A DNA stretch of 6,964 nucleotides from an uncultured Phenylobacterium sp. (GCA_945952355.1 CAMFIW010000149.1:1-6964); one strand, 5' to 3'; counted from the first letter of the stretch, positions 1-5,851 are shown. The notes: a model not told the origin generated them from the sequence alone. Made by a program: numbers and translations.

Positions 1-42
1 CACTGCATATCGTCGGCAGCGTCAGATGTGTATAAGAGACAG
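1..42 (+). other. Illumina Nextera adapter left on the contig end (artefact)
   Basis: Base 1 (c) matches the last base of the i5 flow-cell flank. Bases 2-9 (actgcata) match a standard Nextera i5 index. Bases 10-23 (tcgtcggcagcgtc) are the read-1 adapter, and bases 24-42 (agatgtgtataagagacag) are the 19-bp Tn5 mosaic end. The pieces are contiguous and in the exact order of a library molecule, so this is untrimmed synthetic sequence and not part of the genome. Reading leftward through it appends an artefactual tail beginning AVSYTHLTLPT to the large terminase. Reading rightward gives the equally artefactual start MCIRDS. Real sequence begins at base 43. Confidence 0.98.
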
Positions 43-1240
43 CCACAAAGCTGCGAGTGGCCGAGCTCCAGCGCTTGCGATAGGCCCTCAGCCGGTCGAG
101 CCCGACCGCGCAGCGCTCGGCGTCGAACCAGGTGATCGGGATCATCTGGCGCGCGGCGTTGACTCGCTCCTCCGGGTCCATCGCCACCCCCACCTCGATG
201 CGCGACAGTCCGAGGCTCGCGAGGGTCTCGAACCGCGACCGGCCCGCGGCGCCAAGCTCCCTCACCATGACGTCGTGCGGCAGATGGTGGGTCCCGTATA
301 CGTAGGGCTTGGCGGCGATCGCCTCGCGCACGATGGACTGCAACCCCTCGCCGGAGGTCTCGAAATAGTCGATGGCGCGCACTTCGCGCCCGACCTGCTG
401 GAAGAACCAGATCGCCGTATAGTCGTCGATACCCAGGTCCCAGGCCGTGTGCACCTGCAGCGTGGGATCGTGCGGCACGCCGCAGATCCTTCCCGCCGCC
501 AGGGCGTCGCGCAGGCCGGCCCCATAGTAGGCGCCCGGCGCGGCGGCGTCGAAATCGACGAGGTACTCGGTCGCGAAGCGCGCCTGCCCTTCATCCTCCG
601 ACCCGGTCTCGGCGACGAGGTCCGCCCGCTCCTTTGCGAGCTGTTCCGGCGTGAAGACGTCCGTCTCCGTCGCCGGCGACTTCAGGGTGAACCACTCGGG
701 ATCGCGCGAACGGCTTTCGAAGGCGCGGGTCGCGTGGTTGCGCCCGCGCGGCGTCCACAGGAACAGCGCCCAGCCATCGTTCTCCGCCAGGATCGGGCGC
801 AGATAGGTCCAGGCGTCCGGCTTGGCGAGCGCCCATTCCGAGAACACCACGCCCACGGGCGAGGCGCCCACCAGCCGGTCGTAGTTGTCGGAGCCGACCA
901 CCTGCCATGTGGCGCCATTGCCCATCCGGATGATCATGTCGCCATCGCGCGCGCTTTCGCGCAGGTGCGGCGGGAAGGCCTCGTCGATCCGCCGACGGCC
1001 GGTATGCGGATTGACCGCGTCCCAGATCGCCTTCCGCGCCTGGCCGGTCTCCGGGAGCATGTGCCAATAGGTCCCGACCCGCTTGACCATCCGGGTCGCG
1101 GCCCAATGCAACGCCACCTCGTCCTTGCCCCACCTTCGGTGCGCGGCGACATCCGCCCGCCGCCCGCCCTCCTGTAGGTAGCGCCACAGTTCCAGCTGGT
1201 AGTCGCGGGGTCCCCAGGTCTGCGGCAGATGCCCCCTCAA
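43..1240 (-). CDS. terL: Phage terminase large subunit (3' end missing)
   Basis: This is the ATP-driven DNA packaging motor and headful/cos nuclease, which acts at the portal of empty capsids. The reading frame is open for 399 codons from a TTG at 1240 and then enters adapter sequence, so the C-terminus is lost. Visible motifs are: HRRWGKD at residues 34-40 (Walker A-like, deviant), GVVFSEWAL at about 130-138 (Walker B-like, with E135 as catalytic Glu), LFLWTPRG at 159-166 (motif III/coupling), AWDLGIDD at 266-273 (first acidic cluster of the RNase H-like nuclease), and PHD at 321-323 (second acidic site). A C-terminal GLDRLRAYRKRW stretch is typical of this family. There is no ATG before the Walker A region. 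The TTG overlaps the stop codon of the small subunit (TTGA), so translational coupling is likely. Family members usually run some tens of residues longer. The function is well supported; the exact start is less so. Confidence 0.93.
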
Positions 1241-1845
1241 AACTCAACCACGTCCACATTGAACACCGCGGGGCCCGGCTTGCCGCCCTCGCCCGGCTTG
1301 GGGCCGAACGCCCGCGGCGCCAGCCGCGCGGCCTGCCACTGACGGGCCGTGATGCGGAGGCGGTCCACCTGCAGGGTCTCGGGGGTCGCCCCGTCGGCGA
1401 TCTCGCGCACCTCGTCGAACAGGGTCTGGGCCTGGATCTCGCGCGCCTGGACCATCATGGCGGCGAATTCCGGATGCCGCCCGAGCCACAGACAGACCGT
1501 CGACTGCGACGGCATGGCGGGGTCGAGGCACAGGCGGTGCAGCGCCTCGCCCTCCCCGACCCTGCGGCACACCTCGACCGCGGTCTTCAGGCAATAGCGG
1601 CCCGCTCGCGCGCCGGTCTGCTCGCCGCCCCCGGCCGCCAGGGCCAGGCCATAGGCCTCCGCGAAGTCCGGCTCGGTCTTCAGCCAATGCTCGATGGTCG
1701 AACGCGGCGGCATGGCGCGCCGACGGCAGATCGCCAAGAGGCTCAGCCCCTCCGCGGCGGAGTCGCAGATCGCCTCGGCCAGCGCTTGGGAATAGGGCGC
1801 GCGCGGCCCCGCGGCGCGAGCCTCGCGCCGTTGAACTCGGGTCAT
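1237..1845 (-). CDS. terS: Phage terminase small subunit, Sf6-like, with tandem HTH units
   Basis: This 202-residue protein is the expected DNA-recognition partner of the large terminase. It has two helix-turn-helix units of equal length, at residues 25-69 and 91-135. Each contains a core of the type MPxxST(I/V)xxWLxxxPxF, which is characteristic of small-terminase-like proteins. After the second unit come an AREIQAQTLFDEVREIAD-type helix (134-151) and an RITARQWQAARLAPRAFGPK segment (164-183), which match the conserved C-terminal region of that family. The start is the ATG at 1845, because AAGGAG (1851-1856) lies 5 bases upstream. A longer reading from a GTG at 1866 would place that ribosome site inside the gene. 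Its stop overlaps the start of the large subunit. It follows the lipoprotein gene by 36 bases on the same strand. Confidence 0.9.
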   Translation of the reverse strand: MTRVQRREARAAGPRAPYSQALAEAICDSAAEGLSLLAICRRRAMPPRSTIEHWLKTEPDFAEAYGLALAAGGGEQTGARAGRYCLKTAVEVCRRVGEGEALHRLCLDPAMPSQSTVCLWLGRHPEFAAMMVQAREIQAQTLFDEVREIADGATPETLQVDRLRITARQWQAARLAPRAFGPKPGEGGKPGPAVFNVDVVEF

Positions 1846-1850
1846 GGAAA

Positions 1851-1856
1851 CTCCTT
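1851..1856 (-). promoter_or_regulatory. Ribosome binding site deciding the small-terminase start
   Basis: AAGGAG on the minus strand lies 5 bases before the ATG at 1845. It favours that ATG over the in-frame GTG at 1866. Confidence 0.8.
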
Positions 1857-1881
1857 CGCGCGCCACGGCGGGCGCGTCAGT

Positions 1882-2529
1882 TCAGCGGGCGTCGCCGATC
1901 GTTCGGCCGCCGGCGGTCAGCGCGCCGTCCCGCTCCAGCCGGACACGGTAGCGGTAGACGCATTTCAGCTTGGTCTCGTTGCGATCCAGATAGAGCGGAT
2001 GCAGCGGCACGGTCATCACGTCACCCTCGGCGTCCGTCGCGAATTGACCGCCACCCGCGTCCGACAGGTCGCCCAATCGCGTCCACAGGACGCCGATCAG
2101 CTTGAAGGGCGCCTTAGTGTCGGGCCGCGCATAGATCGCACCGACAGCGGACCAGCGGCCTTCCGTCGGAAAATTCTCGTAGTCGAAGGTGGAGACAGCC
2201 AGCCGTTTGGATGGCCCCATGCTCAACGCCTCGTCCACGGGCGGTCGTTCGATGCCGAGCGTCATGCGCTCCGCTTCGCCGATCGTGGCGGCGGGCGCGA
2301 ACCGGAACCCGTCCGGCTTGCAATCCGGTGTGGCGAGGTACTCGGCGAGCTTCGCCGCCTGCTGCGAAGCCTCCAACTCGGCCTGCTGCGCGGCGAACAC
2401 CTTCGCTCTCGCCTTTTCCGGGTCCGAGATGGGATCATATTTGCGCGCGCGCTCGTGCTGGCCGCAGCCGGCCGCGAGCGCAAGGAGCGGCAAGCACGCC
2501 GCCGCGACAACAATGTTCCTCACGCGCAA
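1882..2529 (-). CDS. Predicted lipoprotein of unknown function in the late operon
   Basis: This 215-residue protein opens with a short basic stretch, a hydrophobic core (about residues 6-20) and a lipobox-like LAAGC with Cys22, so it should be a lipid-anchored envelope protein. Residues 36-66 are rich in Ala, Gln, Glu and Lys with a helical, possibly coiled-coil, pattern. The rest (about 78-200) looks beta-rich, with two further cysteines (70 and 190) that could form a disulphide. The start is TTG at 2529 with AGGGGG 5 bases upstream; GTG at 2523 is an alternative. A longer in-frame reading from an upstream start would bury the signal peptide inside the protein. It sits between the M15 peptidase and the small terminase. 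By position it could be a lysis accessory or a superinfection-exclusion lipoprotein, but it is longer than usual outer-membrane spanins and lacks their proline-rich character. I do not recognise the family. Confidence 0.75.
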   Translation of the reverse strand: MRVRNIVVAAACLPLLALAAGCGQHERARKYDPISDPEKARAKVFAAQQAELEASQQAAKLAEYLATPDCKPDGFRFAPAATIGEAERMTLGIERPPVDEALSMGPSKRLAVSTFDYENFPTEGRWSAVGAIYARPDTKAPFKLIGVLWTRLGDLSDAGGGQFATDAEGDVMTVPLHPLYLDRNETKLKCVYRYRVRLERDGALTAGGRTIGDAR

Positions 2530-2578
2530 CGCCGCCCCCTGGAAACACCCTCGAACAATACAAGAACATCGATCGCCG

Positions 2579-3349
2579 TCAACGCGCCGGCCGCGTCGCC
2601 GCATGGACGTGGTTCTGGTGCATGTTGGTAAGGAACGCCGACGCTACGGCCTGCGGGCCGGGCAAACGATGCAGGAAGGCGGGACCATAGTCCTCATAGA
2701 TGTCGGGCTGTCGTTGTAGCGCGGCCTGCAAGGCGTTCGAAGCCGAGACCGCGGCAGGGTCGGTGTTGCGGTAACGGGCGCCACCAGCCCCCTGGTAGCC
2801 GACGTTCAGACCATTCACCCGATTGATGTCCACGGCCTGACCAAGGTGGTGCGCGCTCCTGGGATTCTTCTCGTGCCCTCCGGTCGTGCTGTTGATGTTC
2901 ACCGAGCGCAGGCCGGAATCAACCACCGCCGCGGCCACCATGCCCGCCGTGTCGGCGTCCAGCGGGACGCGCGGGCTGGTCCTGGTGCTGTCGTCGTTCA
3001 CGAAAGTCACGCGCGGCCCACGATCGACCGGCGCGCCCGCCAACATGCTCAGGATCTTGGCCTTCAGAGCTTCGGGCGTCGTCCGCACCCCTAGGTTGGA
3101 GGCCGGGTATTCATTGATATAGGCGGTTCGCCCTGCCGGATCGGCGCGGGTGGTCATGAACGGCCGGACGGATGGATCGGTAAGGTCGGCGTAGTAGCTG
3201 AAGTTGGGCGGCTCCGTTGGCTCGCGCGGCAGCGTCCCGCGCAGCTGCGGAGGCGACAGACGCAGCGCGCGGCCCAGCGCCGCCTGGTTCGCGGCCAGCA
3301 GTTCGTTGACCGCGCCTCGGTCTGGCGCGGCGGACGGGCGTATGGGCAT
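2579..3349 (-). CDS. Peptidase M15-like protein, probable phage endolysin
   Basis: This 256-residue protein carries the zinc-peptidase signature SxHxxGxAxD as SAHHLGQAVD (residues 165-174), and a C-terminal HVH (247-249). That set supplies His167, Asp174 and His249 as the expected zinc ligands of the M15/VanY-type DD- or LD-peptidases. The likely role is cleaving peptide cross-links in peptidoglycan during lysis. The roughly 110 N-terminal residues are not recognised. No signal peptide or membrane segment is visible, so export would need a holin, and none is seen nearby. The start is the ATG at 3349, with GGAGG (3359-3363) 9 bases upstream. The in-frame ATG at 3358 abuts that site and is too close to use it. 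Longer upstream readings are Arg/Pro-rich and implausible. The lipoprotein gene follows 49 bases downstream. A virion-associated or cell-wall-modifying role is a less likely alternative. Confidence 0.82.
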   Translation of the reverse strand: MPIRPSAAPDRGAVNELLAANQAALGRALRLSPPQLRGTLPREPTEPPNFSYYADLTDPSVRPFMTTRADPAGRTAYINEYPASNLGVRTTPEALKAKILSMLAGAPVDRGPRVTFVNDDSTRTSPRVPLDADTAGMVAAAVVDSGLRSVNINSTTGGHEKNPRSAHHLGQAVDINRVNGLNVGYQGAGGARYRNTDPAAVSASNALQAALQRQPDIYEDYGPAFLHRLPGPQAVASAFLTNMHQNHVHAATRPAR

Positions 3350-3603
3350 GTTTTTCATCCTCCGGCTTAGTGGGAACGCCGCCGCCCCCGGCCGCCGGCC
3401 CCTCGGGGCTCTGGCTCGGGCGCGGGGGCGGCGGCCATCGATGTGCGGCGGCCTCCAGTTCGGCTCGAAGCGCCGCCCGGCGCGGGGGAGGGGGCGTGGG
3501 CCGCACCAGGCTTCGGCGCATCCGGCCATGCGGGTTCGTCGCGGCCGGGGAAAGCCGCTTAGCGCGCCATATCGGCGCGTGTCCGCCACAATGCTGGAAA
3601 GCC

Positions 3604-3648
3604 AATCGGCCTCGCGCGCGCCCCTCGCGGGGTCCGATTCACGAGGCC
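3604..3648 (-). other. Nested inverted repeats with two alternative foldings
   Basis: AATCGG (3604-3609) is complementary to CCGATT (3634-3639), enclosing a CCCC-TCGC-GGGG hairpin (3621-3632). GGCCTCG (3608-3614) is complementary to CGAGGCC (3642-3648). The two outer pairings share bases 3608-3609, so they cannot form fully at once. On the minus strand the structure lies about 40-85 bases after the inferred transcription start and ahead of the M15 gene. Only GGCTTTCC follows it, which is a poor U-tract for an intrinsic terminator. Confidence 0.45.
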
Positions 3649-3694
3649 CTGACCGCTCGTTCGTGCGTCAGACGCAGGAACCACCGATGACCAG

Positions 3695-3723
3695 AGAGTA
3701 CGAAATTTCCCTGAGAAAGTCAA
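3695..3723 (-). promoter_or_regulatory. Sigma70-like promoter pointing at the late genes
   Basis: On the minus strand TTGACT (3723-3718) and TACTCT (3700-3695) are separated by exactly 17 bases, inside a locally AT-rich island. Transcription would begin near 3688 and run toward the M15 peptidase, lipoprotein and terminase genes, leaving a leader of roughly 340 bases. The -35 matches consensus at 5 of 6 positions and the -10 at 3 of 6. Confidence 0.55.
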
Positions 3724-3817
3724 GAACAAAATAGGAACATGATACGTCCCTGGGAGGCCGGTTGCGGTCGTCGCAAATCGCGACCATCGTCGTCCCGTCG
3801 TTGGCTGAGCTATCTCC

Positions 3818-3994
3818 ATGAGGCTCTATCTCCCATCCTTTCGCATGGGCGATCGCTTCGGCCGGCTCATCGAGCAGGCAGGCGCGACGGCCAGGCGATT
3901 GTGTTGGACGGGGATTGGGAGGATCTGGCCTAGGCGCGAAGTCGGCTCCGCGGCGTTGCATTCTGCGTCACCGGCATGGCATCAGTCAGGATGA
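3818..3994 (+). pseudogene. Possible N-terminal remnant of a peptidase S51/PepE-type protein
   Basis: The 58-residue frame begins MRLYLPSFRMGDRFGRLIEQ. From memory this resembles the opening beta-strand and loop of type-1 glutamine-amidotransferase-like / peptidase S51 proteins, which often start MRLYLSSFR-x-G. The likeness fades after about 35 residues, no nucleophile Ser motif follows, and full-length members exceed 200 residues, so if real it is a fragment. Its stop overlaps an in-frame ATG of the next gene at 3991 (ATGA), which would suit translational coupling. The ribosome site is weak. It could also be chance. Confidence 0.3.
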
Positions 3995-4590
3995 TCCAGC
4001 GCGACGACAGCTTCACCGACGGGCCGATTCCCATCGGTACGACGGTTCGCTATGACGGCCTCGCCGAAGGCGGTCCCGAGTTCGGTGTGGTCGTGTCGTG
4101 CTGGCTGGACCCGGCCGTCGGGCTCCACGACTGCTACGTCGCATTCTTCGGCCGCGAACTTCCTTCGGGAGCACCGACCGAGAAGCCCTACATCCTTCGC
4201 TACGCTTCGACGTCCCTCGCGCGGCTCGAGGCGGAGCGCCCAACTCTATCGTGCCCTTGGATCCGAACGGAGTTGGTCGAGCATCTGACGGACTTGGCCG
4301 CCGCGGACCCTCGAGAGGCGTGGAGGCGCGACGCGGAGCGCGGCTTGGCCGCCGGCATGGACGCGGGCGTCCACTTCTTCTTCGACGATCACGACCTGGA
4401 CCGGCGAGACCTGGGCGTCGCGCTCTACGATGAGCGAGAAGTACGGCTCGTTCGGGACTTGAAGGCGGCGTTGAACAACATCGTCAATGCCCTGCCGGAC
4501 GGTCTCGACGACGAATATGTACGGCATGTCGATTGGCCGCGCGTCACCCGAGCTGCGCGGCTGGCCCTCGCCCGCATTGAGGCGGTCTAG
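3976..4590 (+). CDS. Two-part cargo protein with C-terminal SCO4402-like domain
   Basis: This 204-residue soluble protein has no signal peptide or membrane segment. The N-terminal part (about residues 18-90, IPIGTTVRYDGL to ILRYASTSLARLE) looks like a compact beta-rich domain that I do not recognise. The C-terminal part (about 95-204) resembles SCO4402-family proteins as I remember them: ELVEHLTDLA, an acidic HFFFDDHDL strand, LGVALYDEREV, then DEYVRHVDWPRVTRAARLAL. The biochemical role of that family is not known to me. The gene runs opposite to the genes on either side and ends at a terminator-like repeat, an arrangement typical of a moron gene added to a phage. The start is uncertain: ATG at 3976 gives the longest frame, while ATG at 3991 overlaps the stop of the preceding short frame. 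Neither has a good Shine-Dalgarno. Confidence 0.78.
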   Translation: MASVRMIQRDDSFTDGPIPIGTTVRYDGLAEGGPEFGVVVSCWLDPAVGLHDCYVAFFGRELPSGAPTEKPYILRYASTSLARLEAERPTLSCPWIRTELVEHLTDLAAADPREAWRRDAERGLAAGMDAGVHFFFDDHDLDRRDLGVALYDEREVRLVRDLKAALNNIVNALPDGLDDEYVRHVDWPRVTRAARLALARIEAV

Positions 4591-4636
4591 CCCTTCTCAC
4601 CCGCTCCACGCGGAGGGGAACGGGCTAGCGGGTTTT
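4587..4636 (+). terminator. Terminator-like inverted repeats after the cargo gene
   Basis: CTAGCCC (4587-4593) pairs with GGGCTAG (4622-4628). An alternative stem, ACCCGCT (4599-4605) with AGCGGGT (4627-4633), is followed directly by TTT. A small CTCC-ACGC-GGAG hairpin lies inside. The structure separates two converging genes and has a short U-tract only on the rightward transcript, so it would best serve the cargo gene. The two outer stems compete with each other. Confidence 0.5.
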
Positions 4637-4642
4637 CACCCC

Positions 4643-5224
4643 CTACCCCTCCCCCGCCGCCAGCAGGTCCAGCGCCACCTGCAACACGGCCTCCAGGCGC
4701 GCTACCTCTCGCTCTGTCGCCACCGCCTCGCGCGGCGTGAGCTCGCGGCCGCATATCAGGTCGCAGGCGGCCACCAGGTCGGGCTGGCCGCCCAGCCGGC
4801 GGCGGTAGAAGGCGAGTTTCGCGCGCGCCTGCATCCGCGTTTCGGCCATGGCGAGCACCGCGCGGACCGGCGTCCCCGTCGCCGCGCCGCCTCCCGGCGC
4901 GAGGTCCAGAGTGGAGCCGATCGACGCCTCGGCCGCGGCCTTGCGGAACACCGCCCCGTATCGCTCGCCGGCGCCATGCTGGTGGGGGGTGAGCCGGCCC
5001 TTCTTGGCCAACCAATCCAGCCCGGTCAGCCGCCTGTAGGTCCCTTCCCGCTCGCCCCGGCGACGGGTTGGCGTCTCGAAGCCGGCGCCCCGGCCCCGAG
5101 ACAGGCGTACGGTCTCGTCGATCCCCTCCGCCACGTCCCGGGCCTCGGCCCGCAGGCGGGCGCGCCGCTCCACCACCGACAGACGTTCGCGCTCCAGGCG
5201 TGCGGCATCGCTCGCGCCGGTCAT
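4643..5224 (-). CDS. DUF6456-like phage protein, candidate late-gene regulator
   Basis: This is a 193-residue basic protein. Residues 1-45 are charged and helical, and 46-63 form an Arg-rich linker. From about 64 it resembles the DUF6456 domain of alphaproteobacteria: TGLDWLAKKGRLTPHQHGAGERY (67-89) parallels the WLARRG...AGERxRxDF opening, and the helical stretch 121-190 ending LEAVLQVALDLLA parallels its close. The start is ATG 5224, with AAGGAG (5231-5236) 6 bases upstream; longer frames are not supported. It is the last gene of a leftward operon that begins at the repressor-controlled region, directly before the late block (apart from the inserted cargo genes). That is where lambdoid and related phages place Q/RinA/ArpU-type late activators. 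The regulatory role is inferred from position only; similarity to DUF6456 is from memory. Confidence 0.75.
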   Translation of the reverse strand: MTGASDAARLERERLSVVERRARLRAEARDVAEGIDETVRLSRGRGAGFETPTRRRGEREGTYRRLTGLDWLAKKGRLTPHQHGAGERYGAVFRKAAAEASIGSTLDLAPGGGAATGTPVRAVLAMAETRMQARAKLAFYRRRLGGQPDLVAACDLICGRELTPREAVATEREVARLEAVLQVALDLLAAGEG

Positions 5225-5230
5225 GGCTGT

Positions 5231-5236
5231 CTCCTT
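5231..5236 (-). promoter_or_regulatory. Ribosome binding site of the DUF6456-like gene
   Basis: AAGGAG on the minus strand lies 6 bases before ATG 5224. It fixes that start over the longer in-frame reading from 5299. Confidence 0.8.
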
Positions 5237-5255
5237 CATTGGGCAATGCTCGAAT

Positions 5256-5468
5256 CTAGTGTCGCCGAGTGGATTCGAACGGTGGCTCGACCATCGCATC
5301 CGCCAGGCGATAAACCGTCTCCACCGCCTCCTCGTCGCCCTCCATCAGAGCGAGCGCCGCGGCCGCGTGCACCATTACAGCCTTCAAGAAATGGCCGGGA
5401 TCGTCCAAGTCCGCATATCGCAAGGCGAACCCAACCAGATCGCCCGCCAGCTCATCGTCGCCTGACAT
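5256..5468 (-). CDS. Small acidic helical protein of unknown function
   Basis: This 70-residue acidic protein is almost entirely helical by composition. It has an alanine-rich central helix (about residues 26-46, LKAVMVHAAAALALMEGDEE) followed by a second amphipathic helix (47-60). The hydrophobic run is broken by His and Glu, so it is not a convincing membrane segment. Its ATG lies 2 bases after the stop of the upstream 102-residue gene, with no Shine-Dalgarno, which indicates translational coupling. The DUF6456-like gene follows after 31 bases. I do not recognise the family. It belongs to the early leftward operon under repressor control. Confidence 0.7.
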   Translation of the reverse strand: MSGDDELAGDLVGFALRYADLDDPGHFLKAVMVHAAAALALMEGDEEAVETVYRLADAMVEPPFESTRRH

Positions 5469-5470
5469 GG

Positions 5471-5779
5471 CTAGCCGCCCGGCGGGATCATCGGAAGGCA
5501 GACGCAGACCCCGTCGCGCCCAAGGCGCCGCTCCGAGAACGCCCAGAAGCCGCCGGCCGCCATCACGGCCGCGACGTGCTTGTCGTGTCTTGCAAACTTC
5601 GGGAGTTGACGGTCGCCCGCGCCCCTCGCCGTCTGGGCGCGAAACACCTTTTCCAGACGCTCGGCATCCGCGTGTTCCAGGCCAAGCCGCAACCGGGCGT
5701 CGGCGGGCTGCGTCCCACTTTGACGTAGGACCGCATAATCATACCCATCGACGGGTTGGGGAGAATGACTGTGTTCCAT
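5471..5779 (-). CDS. First gene of the repressor-controlled leftward operon, unknown function
   Basis: This 102-residue protein begins MEHSHSPQPVDGYDYAVLRQ. It occupies the place of cro relative to the repressor, but no helix-turn-helix is obvious. Residues 35-55 are charged and helical (LEHADAERLEKVFRAQTARG). The C-terminal part (about 65-102, KHVAAVMAAGGFWAFSERRL to CVCLPMIPPGG) is more hydrophobic and includes a CVC pair. The start is ATG 5779. Longer in-frame readings would run back through the operator region and into the repressor gene. There is no clear Shine-Dalgarno, and the inferred -10 lies 10-15 bases upstream, so the message may be almost leaderless. No family recognised. Confidence 0.75.
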   Translation of the reverse strand: MEHSHSPQPVDGYDYAVLRQSGTQPADARLRLGLEHADAERLEKVFRAQTARGAGDRQLPKFARHDKHVAAVMAAGGFWAFSERRLGRDGVCVCLPMIPPGG

Positions 5780-5787
5780 GACACCGA

Positions 5788-5804
5788 CTGTATAGAACAT
5801 ACAG
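5788..5804. promoter_or_regulatory. Operator 1: perfect 17-bp palindrome
   Basis: CTGTAT-AGAAC-ATACAG has perfect 6-bp arms and a 5-bp spacer. It lies just upstream of the leftward operon and contains its best -10 candidate (TATACA on the minus strand, 5794-5789). It shares its form with two other sites in the window and is a probable binding site for the adjacent repressor. Confidence 0.8.
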
Positions 5805-5815
5805 GGAACGGGCAA
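5789..5815 (-). promoter_or_regulatory. Candidate promoter of the leftward operon
   Basis: The -10 candidate TATACA (5794-5789) and a -35 candidate TTGCCC (5815-5810) are 15 bases apart, shorter than ideal. The start of transcription would fall about 3-5 bases from ATG 5779. It overlaps operator 1. Confidence 0.4.
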
Positions 5816-5822
5816 TCGAATT

Positions 5823-5839
5823 TTGTAGTTTACATACAA
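5823..5839. promoter_or_regulatory. Operator 2: near-perfect 17-bp palindrome
   Basis: TTGTAG-TTTAC-ATACAA matches at 5 of 6 arm positions and has the same 5-bp spacer as operators 1 and 3. Its centre is 35 bp from that of operator 1. It covers the proposed -35 of the repressor gene, which suggests autoregulation. Confidence 0.75.
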
Positions 5840-5851
5840 TTTTTCTACTGT
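5823..5851 (+). promoter_or_regulatory. Candidate repressor promoter
   Basis: TTGTAG (5823-5828) and TACTGT (5846-5851) are 17 bases apart. Transcription would start near 5858, only about 5 bases before ATG 5863. The gene has no Shine-Dalgarno, so a leaderless message, as for lambda cI from its maintenance promoter, would fit. Confidence 0.4.

Larger units (their letters stand above)
3350..3817. other. Long stretch without a convincing gene; candidate late promoter and leader
   Basis: Bases 3360-3560 are extremely GC-rich. The readable frames are Arg/Pro/Gly-rich with no domain, ribosome site or hydrophobic segment, and no holin is visible. Bases 3690-3740 are much more AT-rich and hold a leftward promoter. 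Bases 3604-3648 hold nested inverted repeats. I read the stretch as regulatory leader for the leftward late genes. A small proline-rich gene on the minus strand cannot be excluded. Confidence 0.5.

Noticed and set aside
26..33. TGTGTATA as an operator half-site
   Set aside because: It is part of the synthetic mosaic end.
26..1177. Long rightward frame of 383 codons starting MCIRDS
   Set aside because: It starts inside adapter sequence and lies antisense to the large terminase, whose motifs are clear. It is a shadow produced by high GC.
3111..3605. Leftward frame of 164 codons before and over the M15 gene
   Set aside because: It overlaps the well-supported M15 gene in another frame and is Pro/Arg/Ala-rich without motifs or a ribosome site.
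3600..3655. Possible tRNA (GGGTCCGATTC resembles a T-loop)
   Set aside because: No acceptor stem, anticodon arm or CCA-side pairing can be assembled around it.
3687..3734. Short rightward frame MTREYEISLRKSRTK with an AGGA upstream
   Set aside because: It is only 15 residues, and the bases coincide with the leftward promoter, which explains the AT-rich content better.
4487..5728. Long rightward frame of 413 codons
   Set aside because: It begins inside the cargo gene and runs antisense to three leftward genes that have ribosome sites or tight spacing. Its composition is Arg/Pro-rich with no domain.
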